Shown: piece by piece, positions 38,154-51,100 of the stretch | Numbering within the stretch: position 1 is the stretch's first letter | Layout of the letters: every line of letters begins with the position of its first letter | DNA from: Vespula vulgaris | Lineage: Eukaryota > Arthropoda > Insecta > Hymenoptera > Vespidae | Reading direction: 5' to 3' | Length of the DNA: 64,000 nt | NCBI RefSeq assembly: GCF_905475345.1 | Contig: NC_066600.1 | Coordinates: forward strand, 1,805,501 to 1,869,500 | Position numbers and translations under genes: made by a program | The notes under the pieces: model-generated | Seen by the model: only the letters and a program-made list of their open reading frames with translations | Databases searched by the model: none | Told to the model about the DNA's origin: nothing

Positions 38154-40720
38154 TTACTGTATTTTTTTCATTGTATTTTTGAAATGTATAGGTTCCTCTG
38201 TTATAGTATCAGTATCTATACGCGATTTATCAACAGCATACAACCTGAAAAATATTTTTATAAATTAATATAATCATTAAAACAATATCAAAGTCATTCT
38301 TTTAGACATTGCAGGGTAAAAGTAGATAATAAAAAAGTTATCTTACCATCTCTGATAAAGATAAATAAGAAAAACAGCATCATCTCTGAAGCATGCTATT
38401 CTGTGAGCTGTTGGCATTGTAATAATAAAAGCAAATATATCATCAATGAAAGTATTAAATGCTTTATACATGAAAGCTCTCCATGGCAAATGAGCTACAG
38501 ATTTTAATTTGTAATTAATGAAAAGTTGTGGAAGCATAAATAAAAATCCAAATGCATAGACACCATTCACTAGAGAATTTATGGTCCAGGAATACCAACT
38601 ATAACATGAAGTACATTTGTTAATACATAAAACAAACATTTATTCTCATAAAAATTATTAATATATATAATACTAATATAATTTAGATAACCCTCAACAA
38701 AATCTTGCACATCAGCTTCAATAATCCATTTTCTTACCTTTTGTGATGTTGATAAATTAGTGAATAAAGTGCAGCACCAATAACAAGTGGATATAATAAA
38801 TAGCTTAGATACCGCATACTTTCACTATCAAATTCTCTTGTTTTCTTCTCAACAACATTGATATTATCTTCATTAAACTGGATTCTTGGAAAAATTCCAC
38901 CATAACTAATTACTTCTATTCTTAATATTTTTTTCAATTTCCATAACTATTAAGAAATATTATTAGTACAACTAAGATGTCTTTTTCCTTATTTTAAAAC
39001 AGTGGTGCACGATATATTTATCAAAAGATCAATAATTGATAAATATTCACAATCGGCTTAAATCATTACATGAAATATTTTATGGGCACCAATGTTTTAT
39101 ACTAATTATTATGTACCTCTATAATAGTGCCTATTCCAGTTGGGATAAGTACAAGTAAAGATGAATTTTCTTCCAATAAATACAAAAAAATTACTATCTG
39201 ACTAAAAGCTCTCCATACAACTGACCATTTGCTTAGTCCAGCAAGATTATTCTTCCTTCTCCAAAAATTTACATCATTTTTGAAAGCAAGGAAGTCAATC
39301 AGTATCTATAAATAAATATCAATTTGTTTTATGTAACTCATAGTTTTATGTGTGTGTGTGTGTGTGTGTGTGTTTTTGTAATATTTTTTTATACTCTTAC
39401 ATGAATGGCTGCAATGAAGAAAGTACCTCCTAATAAGTATATGTTAGTATCTGCAAAAATTCCTTTTATTTCATCTATATCTTTGTCTGAAAATCCAAGG
39501 TTTTTCAAACTCTGCATAGAATCTTCAACATGTAATATTAATCTTAACTTTCCAAGAGTTATTGGAGTATATATAATAGAAACATTAACAGTTTTATTCT
39601 GTGGTGATATTTGTAAGAGATCATGATGTCGAGTTTGTAAAAAATCATAATTAATAATTGGTAAAAATATATTACCATTTAATATCCTGTATAATAAGAT
39701 AATGGATATAGAATACAAATAAAATCATATAAACATATTTTATATAATAAAATTTACTAACAGAAGAATATTAACTACTACTAATCTCTGATTTGTTTAC
39801 ATAGAGTAGGATAATTAAAACATTGAAATATCTTTATGTAATAAAACCTATATGTACATATAAATAAATTGTACCTTAAATCATTTATAAGTTCCACAGG
39901 TACACTATCTTTAGGAAATCCAATATCTTCCGTCATTATTGTAAATGTTACTTTGCTTTTAATGTGCGTTATTGGATGAACATATTTTTCTTTTTTTCTG
40001 ACAGTTACATCTTGCTCTCCTAATAAATTAAAAACTTTTGCTTCAGGTACTGAATATTGTGTTAATTCTATAATAGTATTTGTCATAAATATATCCTATA
40101 AAAAAAAAGTATATTTATACACAGTATAATACATTTAATAACAAAATTTAATGCACCTTTATACCTTTTGCAATTCTTTAAAAGATTTGAATTGTTTCTG
40201 GGAACTAGGCACCAATATCACATGTAGAAATAATGTCCCATTTTGTTGTGTTTTACGAGGAAGATCTATGGAAAGAGAACTAACAAAAAGAAGGGTTATT
40301 TATTAATCTGAATATTAATTCAATAAAGTTATATTACTAATATAATTTTTAAACTTAAATATAGACGCACATTTCTAAAGAAATTTTTTAAATTTGATTA
40401 AAATTATAAAAAAATCTAATTACAAATAAATACCATATAATAAACATGTATGATGAAGCTCACATGTTTTGTGTTTGAGTATAATCAAAGTTTTGCTGCA
40501 TATATAAAGAATTAACTTCTCTCTCTATTGATGGATGCTTCATTATGGAACTATAAATATATAACTGCAATTGTGGATTTTTGTATAGATAGGACTTCAG
40601 ACATGGCTTTCCTTTTTCACATGAAGGAACAACAAATAATAAAGATAATGTATATATCGAATAAATGATGTATGCCAAAAACACTTTAGAAAATATAAAA
40701 CTTATCGACGGACACTGCAT
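38154..40720 (-). CDS. CLPTM1L: CLPTM1-like protein (CLPTM1L), multi-pass membrane protein
   Basis: ER membrane protein; human CLPTM1L is reported to act as a lipid scramblase in GPI-anchor synthesis. Eight minus-strand exons: 40720-40464, 40279-40165, 40095-39875, 39686-39401, 39305-39117, 38946-38738, 38598-38347 and 38244-38154, giving 539 residues, essentially the human length. The N-terminus has a membrane segment (VFLAYIIYSIYTLSLLFVV), then a lumenal region with KTQQNGTLFLHVIL. Diagnostic C-terminal motifs are DFLAFKNDVNFWRRKN, LPWRAFMYKAFNTFIDD, FAFIITMPTAHRIACF and FLIYLYQRWLYAVDKSR. The TMPTAHR and YAVDKSR wording fits CLPTM1L better than CLPTM1. The short tail (MKKIQ) ends in basic residues. 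The first junction uses a GTGAGC donor. Confidence 0.95.
39349..39373. repeat. (TG)n microsatellite in a CLPTM1L intron
   Basis: Pure TG dinucleotide run within the intron between exons 4 and 5. Confidence 0.95.
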
Positions 40721-41927
40721 TTTTTATATGTACATACATACATTAAATTATAAGCAACATTGATTTTTTTTAGGCCTTTATCATACACAATTATACCCGT
40801 TCAAATGATATTTCTTAAACAATTCGTTGTAGCGTAATATATATCATGTTTGTTTCATGTGCAAAAACGTAAGATTATCACAAATGATGATGACACGTGT
40901 CACTCAAAGCAGTGTCTTTTATACTCTAATATATTTTTCTAGAGACTGAAACAAATTCTCGCTCATATCGGAAAACAACGGTTTGAATTATGTCTCCATT
41001 GCTTATTGGTGCACTGATATTATTATCGATATTTAAATTGGACTAAAAAGAGAAACAGTCTGGAAGTGCTTTAGCTCGTGACGGAAGTAAAATTATGGCT
41101 GCCATTTTTATACGATAATTCCATGCGTGCCAAATTCAAAAAATATACATTTCATATAGATTGAAGATTTAAGAGTAAACAAACGTATATATTTATTTTT
41201 CTCATAGCATATATTACTTCATAGACCATCACTAAACTATATAAAGTATGTATTTAAATCTTTCTAGATTGAAATAATGGACAAATAACTTAATGTTGCA
41301 AGATGTAGAACAGAATTTAAAACTAATCTGCAAAATATCTAAGAAGACAGAAGTTATGGGCAATCGTATTTTTAATGTCATCGAGAGTTTCGATTTTTTT
41401 CCTAAGTGGTAGATTTAAAAAAGAAATGCTACTATCGATCTTAGTAAGTTAAAATTTCACATCTTCATCTTTCTTCCATAAAAATATGTATTTGCATAAA
41501 CATACATTCTGCTTATTACATACGTGATATAAATTTTTTATAAAATTTACGATAGTTTTGTGTACATATGCAAATTGAAGATATAATTATGTACGATAAA
41601 GAAAAACCTTTTTATAGTATTGTAATTATAATTTTAAAAAACTTATATAATCTGCTTAGAATATACAAAAAAGAAATTAATTCTGTATCAATGCAAATAT
41701 ACATATTTTTATGGTAATACTTTAAGGATTTCTTTTCTTTGTATAAAAAATATAGAAAAACATATTTCGTATAACAGCAACGAGCGATTTGCAACATAGA
41801 ACAATTTTATATAAATTACTGGAAGTAGGAAGTAGAAAACAAAAGTTGAAACACAATCATGAACTGTATTGATTTTATTACCAATACAGACAGTTTTTGA
41901 TATATTTTAATAATTCGATAAACGGAT
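40721..41927. other. Region upstream of CLPTM1L and downstream of RpL23A
   Basis: Both genes are on the minus strand, so this holds the CLPTM1L promoter and the RpL23A 3' flank. No extra gene supported; a 61-codon minus frame at 41612-41797 looks like chance. Confidence 0.5.
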
Positions 41928-43345
41928 TTATATAATGCCAATCTTGTTCGCAACATCAAGAGCGTCATAATCACGTGTTAGACGCACATACGCCTTCTTT
42001 TTTCCATCTGGCCTTATAAGTGTATTCACTTTGGCCACGTCAACGTCGTAAAGCTTTTTAATAGAAGCTTTGATGTGATATTTATTAGCACGTGTGTGGA
42101 CAATAAAAACTAATGTATTATTATCCTCAATCTTTTTCATGGCTGCTTCTGTAGTTAAAGGAAATTTGATGATATTGAAAGCATCCATCCTAAAAAAAAA
42201 AAGAAAATGAATATATCACTATGTTATTACGTATTATTATACATACAGATATGAAAGATTCAAAAGTACTCACCGACTTCTATTAGGCACTGATTTTCGT
42301 GCATATTTAGGATTTCTTGGAGGTCTGAATGTCTTTGGCCGATGAAAATGTACAGAAGTCCTAATCTTTCTTACTCTAGATCCATGTACACCTTTCAAGA
42401 TCTATGCAAAAAAATAATTATGCTTTTAATCCATTTATGAAACAATAATTTACCTGTTATATACATTTTTAAATATTCAGTTTATATTTATTATTTTTAT
42501 CACAATAATTCAATGAGATTCCCTTCTATTTAATTCATCATTCCAATATCATATAATACAATTAGAAAAATAAAAAATTTAGTGTAGATAAATACCTTTT
42601 TCTGAGCTTTAAGAGCTTTTTGAAGAGGTGTTGCTGGCTTGCCTCCCTTAGGTGTTTTCTTCGTTGCTTGCACATTTTTCTTAGGTTTAGAAATTAAAGG
42701 TTTTGCTGCTACTTTTGGTGCAGGCTTAGCTGCAGGTTTCGCTGCAGGTTTTGTAGAACTTGCAGGTTTAGCACTTGCTGGTTTTTTTGCAGTAGTAGTA
42801 GATGGCTTAGATGCTGGCTTTGTCACTTTTGAAGCAGAAGCAGCAGATGCTGGCTTCTTCTCAGCTTTCTTTTCTGTTTTTTTCTCAGCAGTCTTACTCG
42901 CTAAAAGAAAATAAGCAAAATAAATACAACAATAAGAAATGGTAAATATTTTTGTTAGGCACAAATATTTTATTTACTGCTGTTTTATTTACAGATTAGA
43001 TTAATAACTTTTCTAATGCATCATGTAAAATATGTTTTTGTGCCTTTAAATACTGATATATTATGATCAATGAGGAAAAAAAATTTAATGAAATAAAAAA
43101 GATTTAGTATATATAATCATATTAAAAAACATGTGTTCGACAAACCACATGGTTATGTTGCCTCCAATAATATATGTTTACAGTGTACTAAAACTTCATT
43201 CGCTCGATAATATAATCTTTTTTCTTTACTTATACTAATTTAAATTTTATTTTCCATTATTGAATATATTTTATAGAAAAATTACAGTACATAATTAATT
43301 TTTAAACTTACCTGTTTTCTCCGTGGGTTTCGGTTTGGGAGCCAT
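41928..43345 (-). CDS. RpL23A: 60S ribosomal protein L23a (uL23)
   Basis: Large-subunit ribosomal protein near the polypeptide exit tunnel. Four minus-strand exons: 43345-43312, 42900-42596, 42401-42274 and 42189-41928, giving 242 residues. The first exon encodes only MAPKPKPTEKT. Exon 2 encodes a long Lys/Ala/Pro-rich extension (KPASKPSTTTAKKPASAKP-type sequence) resembling histone H1 tails, as described for insect RpL23a; mammalian L23a is about 156 residues and lacks it. The conserved part begins about ILKGVHGSRVRKIRTS and includes FRPPRNPKYARKS, FPLTTEAAMKKIEDNNTLVF and the C-terminus VANKIGII. High, TOP-like expression is expected. Intron 2 contains a snoRNA candidate. It is divergent from the CENP-E-like gene. 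Confidence 0.96.
42477..42541 (-). ncRNA. Candidate C/D-box snoRNA in RpL23A intron 2
   Basis: Boxes read on the minus strand in order: C box ATGATGA (42541-42535), D'-like TTGA (42513-42510), C'-like GTGATAA (42503-42497), D box CTGA (42480-42477). The D box lies 75 nt from the 3' splice site, a spacing common for intronic C/D snoRNAs, and ribosomal protein introns are classic hosts. The bases next to D' (GGGAATCTC) are complementary to a conserved 28S rRNA stretch I recall as AACGAGATTCCC. The terminal stem is weak and D' is non-canonical. Confidence 0.4.
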
Positions 43346-44983
43346 TTTGATAAAAAGAACAGCACTTCTAACCGGAAACAAACGCTTCGGAAATATGACA
43401 ACTACGTTAGTCGCTTAGTCTCAGTATAAATTTAAAATTTTAAACATTATTTTCTTATATCGTTTTTAAAACATATAATAGAAAATAAAACATGAAATGA
43501 AAGAATTTTTTATTAATAGTGCATCCAATATAAGAAATCATATTAGTATATTCTCTAAACAACTTATTACACTTAATATTAAATTCTCTCTATATTAATA
43601 AAAAAAAAAATAATTAATAGAAAAATAAATTTAATTAATTGACCAGCATTACTAAATTTTTCAGAATGATTAAAATAAGATAAATATTGTTGATTGAAAA
43701 ATAATGAACAATATAAATAAGTAAATGACATCGTAAAATAAAAAGTATTTTAGCACTTAATAATTTTTATTATAACAAAAAATTTTATAAAAATTAAAAA
43801 TAAGATTGTTCTGTATTGAAACATTTCAAACAAAAATGGGGTTGACTATTGCAGTTGCAACATATATACGATTGTAGCGACGCCCTTAAACTATCGTCGT
43901 ACTTCGTGACAGATCTAATAAGAGACACGTTTGCATCATTGCGTGCGTCAGTTTTTTTCGAGAAAATTTTACAGTGACGATAGAAGATCAAGAAATGACC
44001 GATCAATCCGTTAGCGTATCTTCATATCATATTTTGATATGCTACAACACAATGCTTGCCAGATCATATTACAGCATAGGCTTATATATCGATAAATGTT
44101 TCAAGTTATATCATATAAAGAAAAATTATTGATTTCATTGAATTTTACATATATGTGTAGTTTTATTATTTTGCGCAATTCAAGAATAATATTTTTATTT
44201 ATTGTAAATAATTTTTAATGTTTTACGTATAAAACATAAAACTGTCAACGTGTTAAAGTTTCCTTACGTACAGAAAAATGTTTCATGAATTATCGCATTA
44301 AAGAACAATGTAAACTCCTTGTTTTTTATGACGAATAGCTATTATAGTCATTTTCTTCTTTATCTTGAAATTCTTCAAACGATAGTTGTATCTATTTACG
44401 TTACAATGTGGGACTATTTTAGATATTTCGATTTACATTCGTTTGGAGTAAAAAATGTTTTAACAACAGTTTTTACATTTATTTTTTTATCGATTTTGTA
44501 TGACATCTAGCGAAATATTAGATAGATTCGATAGTCGCTACATGCGTATTCGACACAATGTGTGTATAAAACATAGTATTTTTCAAATTTAGACTCAAAT
44601 ATTTTTTTATTATTTGTGATATAATTTGCAAAGTTATAATATACGGCATAGTAATTAATAAGAATTAAAATATTAGGTTGGATTTAAGATGACAAAAACT
44701 ATCTTATCGACATTATTCACCATGTAAATTTATGATATACACGTTCTCGTATGTACCGTTTGAGGTCGCAACCCAGAAGTATTTGAATTTGAATAAATTT
44801 CCAACCGTTACTGAGAGCGTGGATAAATGACGAGTTAGTGTAAAGGTGTTCATCAATTTATTTTAAATGTAGTGTAAAGTATGAATTATTAACAAACAAG
44901 TACAAAAGTACAAAAAAAGAAACGAAAGTGTAAAATTGTAAAAATCTAAAGAAATAGTTGAAGAAAAATATATAGTTGATAAA
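43346..44983. promoter_or_regulatory. Divergent intergenic region between RpL23A and CENP-E-like kinesin
   Basis: 1.6 kb between start codons, AT-rich. It holds the RpL23A promoter at the left end and the kinesin 5' UTR at the right. The 70-codon minus frame at 43794-44006 shows spaced cysteines but nothing recognisable. Confidence 0.45.
43352..43360 (-). promoter_or_regulatory. Possible TOP/TCT-type pyrimidine tract of RpL23A
   Basis: On the minus strand a GTTCTTTTTA tract lies just before the ATG at 43345. Ribosomal protein mRNAs usually begin with such a tract. Without transcript data the start site is only inferred. Confidence 0.3.
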
Positions 44984-45147
44984 ATGTCAGATAGCATAAA
45001 AGTTGCTATCAAGGTTAGGCCCTTAATAAAAAGAGAGAAAGATGAAAATCTGCCGAAACAGTGGACAATACAAGGAAATTACATAGTGTCGACAGATGCA
45101 GAGATGAAAAAACGCGGAGAAGGAGGATTTCATTTTGGTATAAACAC

Positions 45148-45189
<42 letters not shown>

Positions 45190-48100
45190 TTTCTTCATTT
45201 GTTATTGATATTCATTTCTAATTTAATGATGCGTAACCAATATGTTTTACGATTGTTTTTTGATATCAATTTTAATATTACTCTTTCAGATCATATTTTT
45301 GATGAAGCAACTAAAAATAGAGATGTGTTTGATACTGTTGTAAGACCTATTGTCGATGCTGCAGTAAATGGTTTTAATGGAACAGTATTTGCTTATGGTC
45401 AGACAAGTTCTGGAAAGACATTTACTATGATGGGAGATTTAAATGAACCTGGAATAATAACATTAGCTATCGAACATATGTTTGATGCTATTGCTAATAC
45501 ATTGAGAAGAGAATTTTTATTAAGGTTTATGTTATTTTTATTGAATATAGAATATAATATTTATAGAGTTAACAAAATAACAAACATAACAAAATATATA
45601 AAGATAGCAAATAAGTTTAAAAGTATATATATATCTTTTATTTATAGAGTGTCGTATCTTGAAATTTATAATGAAAAAGTTAATGATCTCCTAAATAAAG
45701 GTGGAACAGATTTAAAAATGCATGAAGATAATGGCCAAATAGTTTTGAAATGTAAAGAAGAAGTAACTAATAGTCCTGAACATGTTTTGTCAATAATGAA
45801 AAAAGGTAACAAGAGTAGGAGAATAGAAGAAACTGATATGAATGAACGTAGTAGCAGGAGCCATACTATATTTCGCATTGTAAGAATATAAAAATGTTAA
45901 TAATTTTTATCAACTTATTTACATTTCTATTTAAAACTATAACTTGTACATAAGAATTGCATTTTTTTATCATTTAGAAAATATCATTAAAATATTAAAA
46001 TATTATTATATATATTATTTATAGACTATAGAAAGTCGTGAAACTGATACTGGCTCAGATGGGGCAATTCAAGTTTCACAGCTAAACTTAGTTGATCTTG
46101 CTGGTTCTGAAAGAGCACGTCAAACAGGTGCTACTGGAGAACGTTTTAAAGAGGGACGACATATCAACATGTCTCTTTCAACATTGGGATTAGTAATAAT
46201 GCAATTAAGTGAATCACAAGATATACAAAAATATGTAAATTTTCGAGATAGCAAATTAACGAGGTTGTTACAAGCTTCTTTAGGTGGAAATGCTATGACA
46301 GCAATAATATGCACTATTACACCAGCTGCAGTAGAAGAATCTCACTGTACATTATCGTTAGTATATTACACATTTAGAATATTTCGTGTTATTTATCACA
46401 AGGAATAATTTAAAAGTAATAAGAAAACAAAACACTAATACTTTATTGCATTTCAATTACTATCAATAATTTTGTTTTTTATGCATAGTTTTGCATCGCG
46501 TGCTAAGAGTGTAAAAAATAAACCACAGATCAATGAAGTTATGTCTGATGCCGCTCTTCTAAAGCGTTATGCAAAACAAATAGCTAAACTCAACACAGAA
46601 CTAGAGGTTTGTATCAACTGAAAAGACTAAAAATGCTTTAGAACAACAATAAAGATTAATACTAATAGCAATACAGTTAATATAGAAAGAGCAATAAAAT
46701 TGCTATAAGTACAAAAGTGTTATATGAAGTTCATACGTGTATTTTTTTTTTTTTTTATAGAAAATGAAACAGGAAAATCGAACAGCTGAAGAAATGGAAA
46801 ACAGATTACATGAAAAGGATCGTGTTAATCAACTTTTGGAAGAACGAATAGAATTGTTAAAGACCAAGATTGTTTCTGGAAGTAATGCAAATATTGAAGA
46901 TTCATTTGGATATAGATCTAAAAGAAGACGAACTTGGGCAGGAGCTGTTACATTCAAACAAAATTTATCAATTTTTCAACCTAGCTATGGTTTGCCCACA
47001 ATAAAAGAAATGTCACCGGAAAAGTCTTGTAGAAAAAGTATTATTCAATCTGTTGATTTAATGGATCAATGTAAGTAATTTTTTAATTTTATATATTTGC
47101 GTTTTTATTATATTTTTATTTATATTAATTCTATCGATTTCAGCATTCCAAACAGCTTTCACAGATTTTGAATTAGAATTAATTAATGATGAAAAAGATA
47201 GGGAAAATGAAGATTCTATAGACAGTGATAAAGATATGTATATTACAAAAAATAGACATCAAAACCGTGTTACATTCATGGACGATGTTTTTATTTATAA
47301 ACCTAATTATGATATTTATGAGAGTACACCCATGAAGAAAGGTACACCATGTCAGACAAAGTAATAACAAAAATTATAATTTATAATTGAAATACTATAC
47401 CAATAAAAAATTAATAATATTTTATTATTTTAGTGGTAATCAAAATTCATTTCATACACCAGAAAAAGTTTTAAGAGAAAGAATTAAATATTTAAAACAA
47501 GAATTTGATGAACTTCGTGAGTTTACTACATTGGAAAAGCAAATGTACATCGAAAATCATCAATGTTATATCACTGTAAGTATAATTGTTTCCAAAAAAT
47601 TAATTTTCTTGTTCTTATAGTAAATGCATTTATTTCTTCGCTATAGGATGAAAAACAGCAACATACTATAATGGCAATAGATAAGTCGCAAGAAAAATCG
47701 GAAGAAAACGAAATTAAGATAGAACAGAATTTAGATCTGCAACAACAAATAAGGAATGTTACATCGGAAAATAATTTATTAAAAAATGTAATATCCGAAG
47801 TATTACAATACGCCACTAATACTACCGATATAAGTACGCAAGTAGATATATCAAATGATATGTCACAAACCGTAAATGAATCATTCTTAGATTTGCGTTT
47901 TAATGAAATTGAAGTAAAATATATATTATCTAAGCTACAAAAAAAAATTGCGAAAAGTATAACACAACATGAAATAGAAAATTTAGAAAAAATCTCTGAA
48001 TTGGACAATCAGATGTTACATCTTAAATCTGAGAATGTGGAATTAAAAGAAAAAATAAACTCTCTAAAACAAAAGATAAATGAACAAACGGAAAAACAAA

Positions 48101-51100
48101 TAATATATGAAAATGAATTCCAAGAAAATTTTAATTCTAAAGAAAATACAGTAAGTTTAATAACTGATACTACAGAACCTATGCAAGAAAGGAATTCCAT
48201 GCTAATTGATATAAAAGAAAACTTTGAATTTGGAGAGAGTACAGCCAAGCCAAAAGAGATAGAAAATATATTAGAACAGGGAAAGCAGTTAATAGAATTC
48301 TCACCTATAAAAACTCGAAGATCATTGGAACAATTAAAATCAAATAATAAAACATGTGAAGTACTACCTTTCATGATTAAAGAAAAATTAATTGATCACA
48401 GTCCCGAAATAGCAAGAGATGCAGAAATATCTGTCCATATACAACGAAAAAAATCAATCTTAGAAGAAAAAGAAAATATAATTACCGAGATGAATGAACA
48501 TAAGGACGTTTCTATTAATGAAAAAATTGATAATTTTGATTTTGAAGATCTTTTGACTAAATTACATAAGCATTTGAGTAGTATAGAACAGTGTGAAATT
48601 TTGAAATTACATCAGTTGAATGAAATATTTACGTCACAAAACGAAGAATTACAGTATGTTTTAAATGAATTAAATAAAAAAAAAATAGAAATGGATTACA
48701 ATCATATAACAAATTTCATTAATGAAAGTATTAATTTAAAAAGTCTTCTACAAGATTTAGACGCATTTATTAAATCTATTGTAGCAAAAAATAAAAAAAT
48801 GAAAGAACAATTACAAAAACAGTTATTTGTTTTGACTGAAAGTTTTAATGACAATGTTGAAAATGAGGAATTTGTAGCAGATTTCGATTTACAAACTCAA
48901 GAATTACATGAAATAAAAAATGATGTGTTAGGACTTAAGCTAGATATAAAAAAGTTACAAAGAACTATATTCTTGTTAACTGCAGAAAATGAAGAATTAT
49001 CTGCTAAATTGGCTGCAGAAAAGGAAAGTAAAGCTGATTGTTTGGTAAGACATTTTACTATTAATTTACTTCTAATTTATAATCGAAAAGGAACGTAACT
49101 CCGTTAAAAACGTTATACTTTTTTTTTGGTTTATTATATTTAATGAACGTATGAAAGTATCTAAGTGTATAATTGATGATTTTCTATATTTCTTCAGAAA
49201 AAAACTGATGATTTATACGAGCAAATCTCTGAGATAAAAAATGAAAAAAAGGATTTGTTAAATGAAGTCCAAATCCTTAATGAACAAATTGGATGTTTAC
49301 AATCAAAGAAACTAGATGTAGAGGAGGAGTTTTATCAGGATAGAACAAATAAATCGACATCGAATATTGAATTGTCATATGCGGACGTAGAGAAACATGT
49401 AAATGCAGACTTCAAGAATATTGGACAAGTTGATTTGCCTACAAATATCAACGAATCCATGAAAGATGAAGAAAGAAGCATGGAAGGTGATAATGATTTA
49501 TTTTTAGATTGCTCCTTATCAGAAACTGAATTAAAATCATCTTCAAAAAATAATACTGAAAGGAATGAAAATAACACGGAACAATTAGTATTGGATGATA
49601 GTCTGTTAAAATCTGAACTTATTACATTAAAAGAGAAAGTAACGTTACTAACAGAGGAAAATGCACAACTCCTTAAAAAATCTTTGGAGACTTTAAAAGG
49701 TAATATTCAAGATTATATACATATATATAATAACTCATTATATATTGCATCACTGTTTAATGGTATGTTTAATGATGCAGATGAAGGAGTGGAAGATGAT
49801 AAGTCGGATATTTTATCTAAAAAATGTGTAACCTTAAAAGAGACAATGGATTATCTTTTACAATTAAATAAAAGATTAGCAGATTTGAAAATAATTTCTT
49901 GCACTCAATGTATTCAAATAAAGGAATTAAATGAAGATAATAAAGCTGTAAAATTAAAAACAAAAATGTTAACAGACAAATTAGAGAATTTGCAAGAAAA
50001 ATTCAATCGCAAATGCGCAGACATAGAGGTACTCAAAAATAAAGCGAATGAAGAATCATTTTTAAACATCTCTGAAATATCTTTAGATGCATCTTTGCTA
50101 GATGGGATAAATGTAACTTCTGTAGAGGAGGAAGTTTCTCTTTTAAATAAAGAAATACAAGTATTACAGGATGATCATATTAAATTATCGTATTTACATA
50201 AAGAGAAATGTAACGAAATTGAAAGGCTTCACAATGCTACTGTAACTGAAACAAATGTATCTCCATTGAAAAAAGATGCAAAAAGGAACAGATCTAAAAT
50301 TAATAAATTAAAGGAAGGCATTGCTCATGTGAAAGCCGACTTACACGAATTGAAAAATAATATTATTTGCGATCTTAAGAAGTCTTTAAATGAAATAAAA
50401 ATGTTAAAATTTACAAACGACGAATTATCCAAAGTGGCATCGCATAATAATCTGTTATTGGAAACTACTGACAAGAGTATCAAGACACTTGAAAAGGAAG
50501 TTGTGAATTTAAATGCGGAAATTGAGAATTATAAAATGGTACAAGAACAAATGACGAACGAAAAATATAATTTGAAAGAGGAAATGGCAAATATAAAGGT
50601 AAACATAGAACAAAAAGAAGATACTATAAACGATCTGCAACAAATAATCGATGAATGTAGGAAGGAAAATAATTATTTAAAAGAAAAAATATCCTACTTG
50701 GAAAACGTAGAGGAAAACATTGACATGACGAGACAAATTTGTGAAAATAAGCATGACACAGAAAGTATGTTAAGTGATGAGAATCAAAAATTTAGAGATG
50801 ATTTAAATTCTGCAAAAACCTGCATCATTAATGAAATGAAATCTCTTAAACCTACAGAAGATGATCACGACTTCCTCGATAAATCTATAAACAGTCTTTT
50901 CTTTATGTTTTTAGAAAGAATTACTTTAAAGGAAAAGGAAGTAATTGACATTATACAAGAACAATTCTTTTCTGATAAAGAAAAACTTGAGAATGAAAGA
51001 CAAGAAAGTATAAATGCGGAAAAATGTGTTAGATTATATGCAGAAGAGCTAAAAACAGAAATAGAAAAACTAAAAACTGATATAAAAAAACAAGAAACAG

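Noticed and set aside
43130..43210. AACCA/TGGTT hairpin and ACA-like ends in RpL23A intron 1, considered as an H/ACA snoRNA
   Set aside because: Two proper hairpins with hinge and ACA box could not be drawn; AT-rich DNA gives the boxes by chance.
43794..44006. Minus-strand 70-codon frame with CNCNSQPHFCLKC
   Set aside because: The cysteine spacing looks zinc-finger-like, but there is no family match, no splice support, and it lies in a promoter region.
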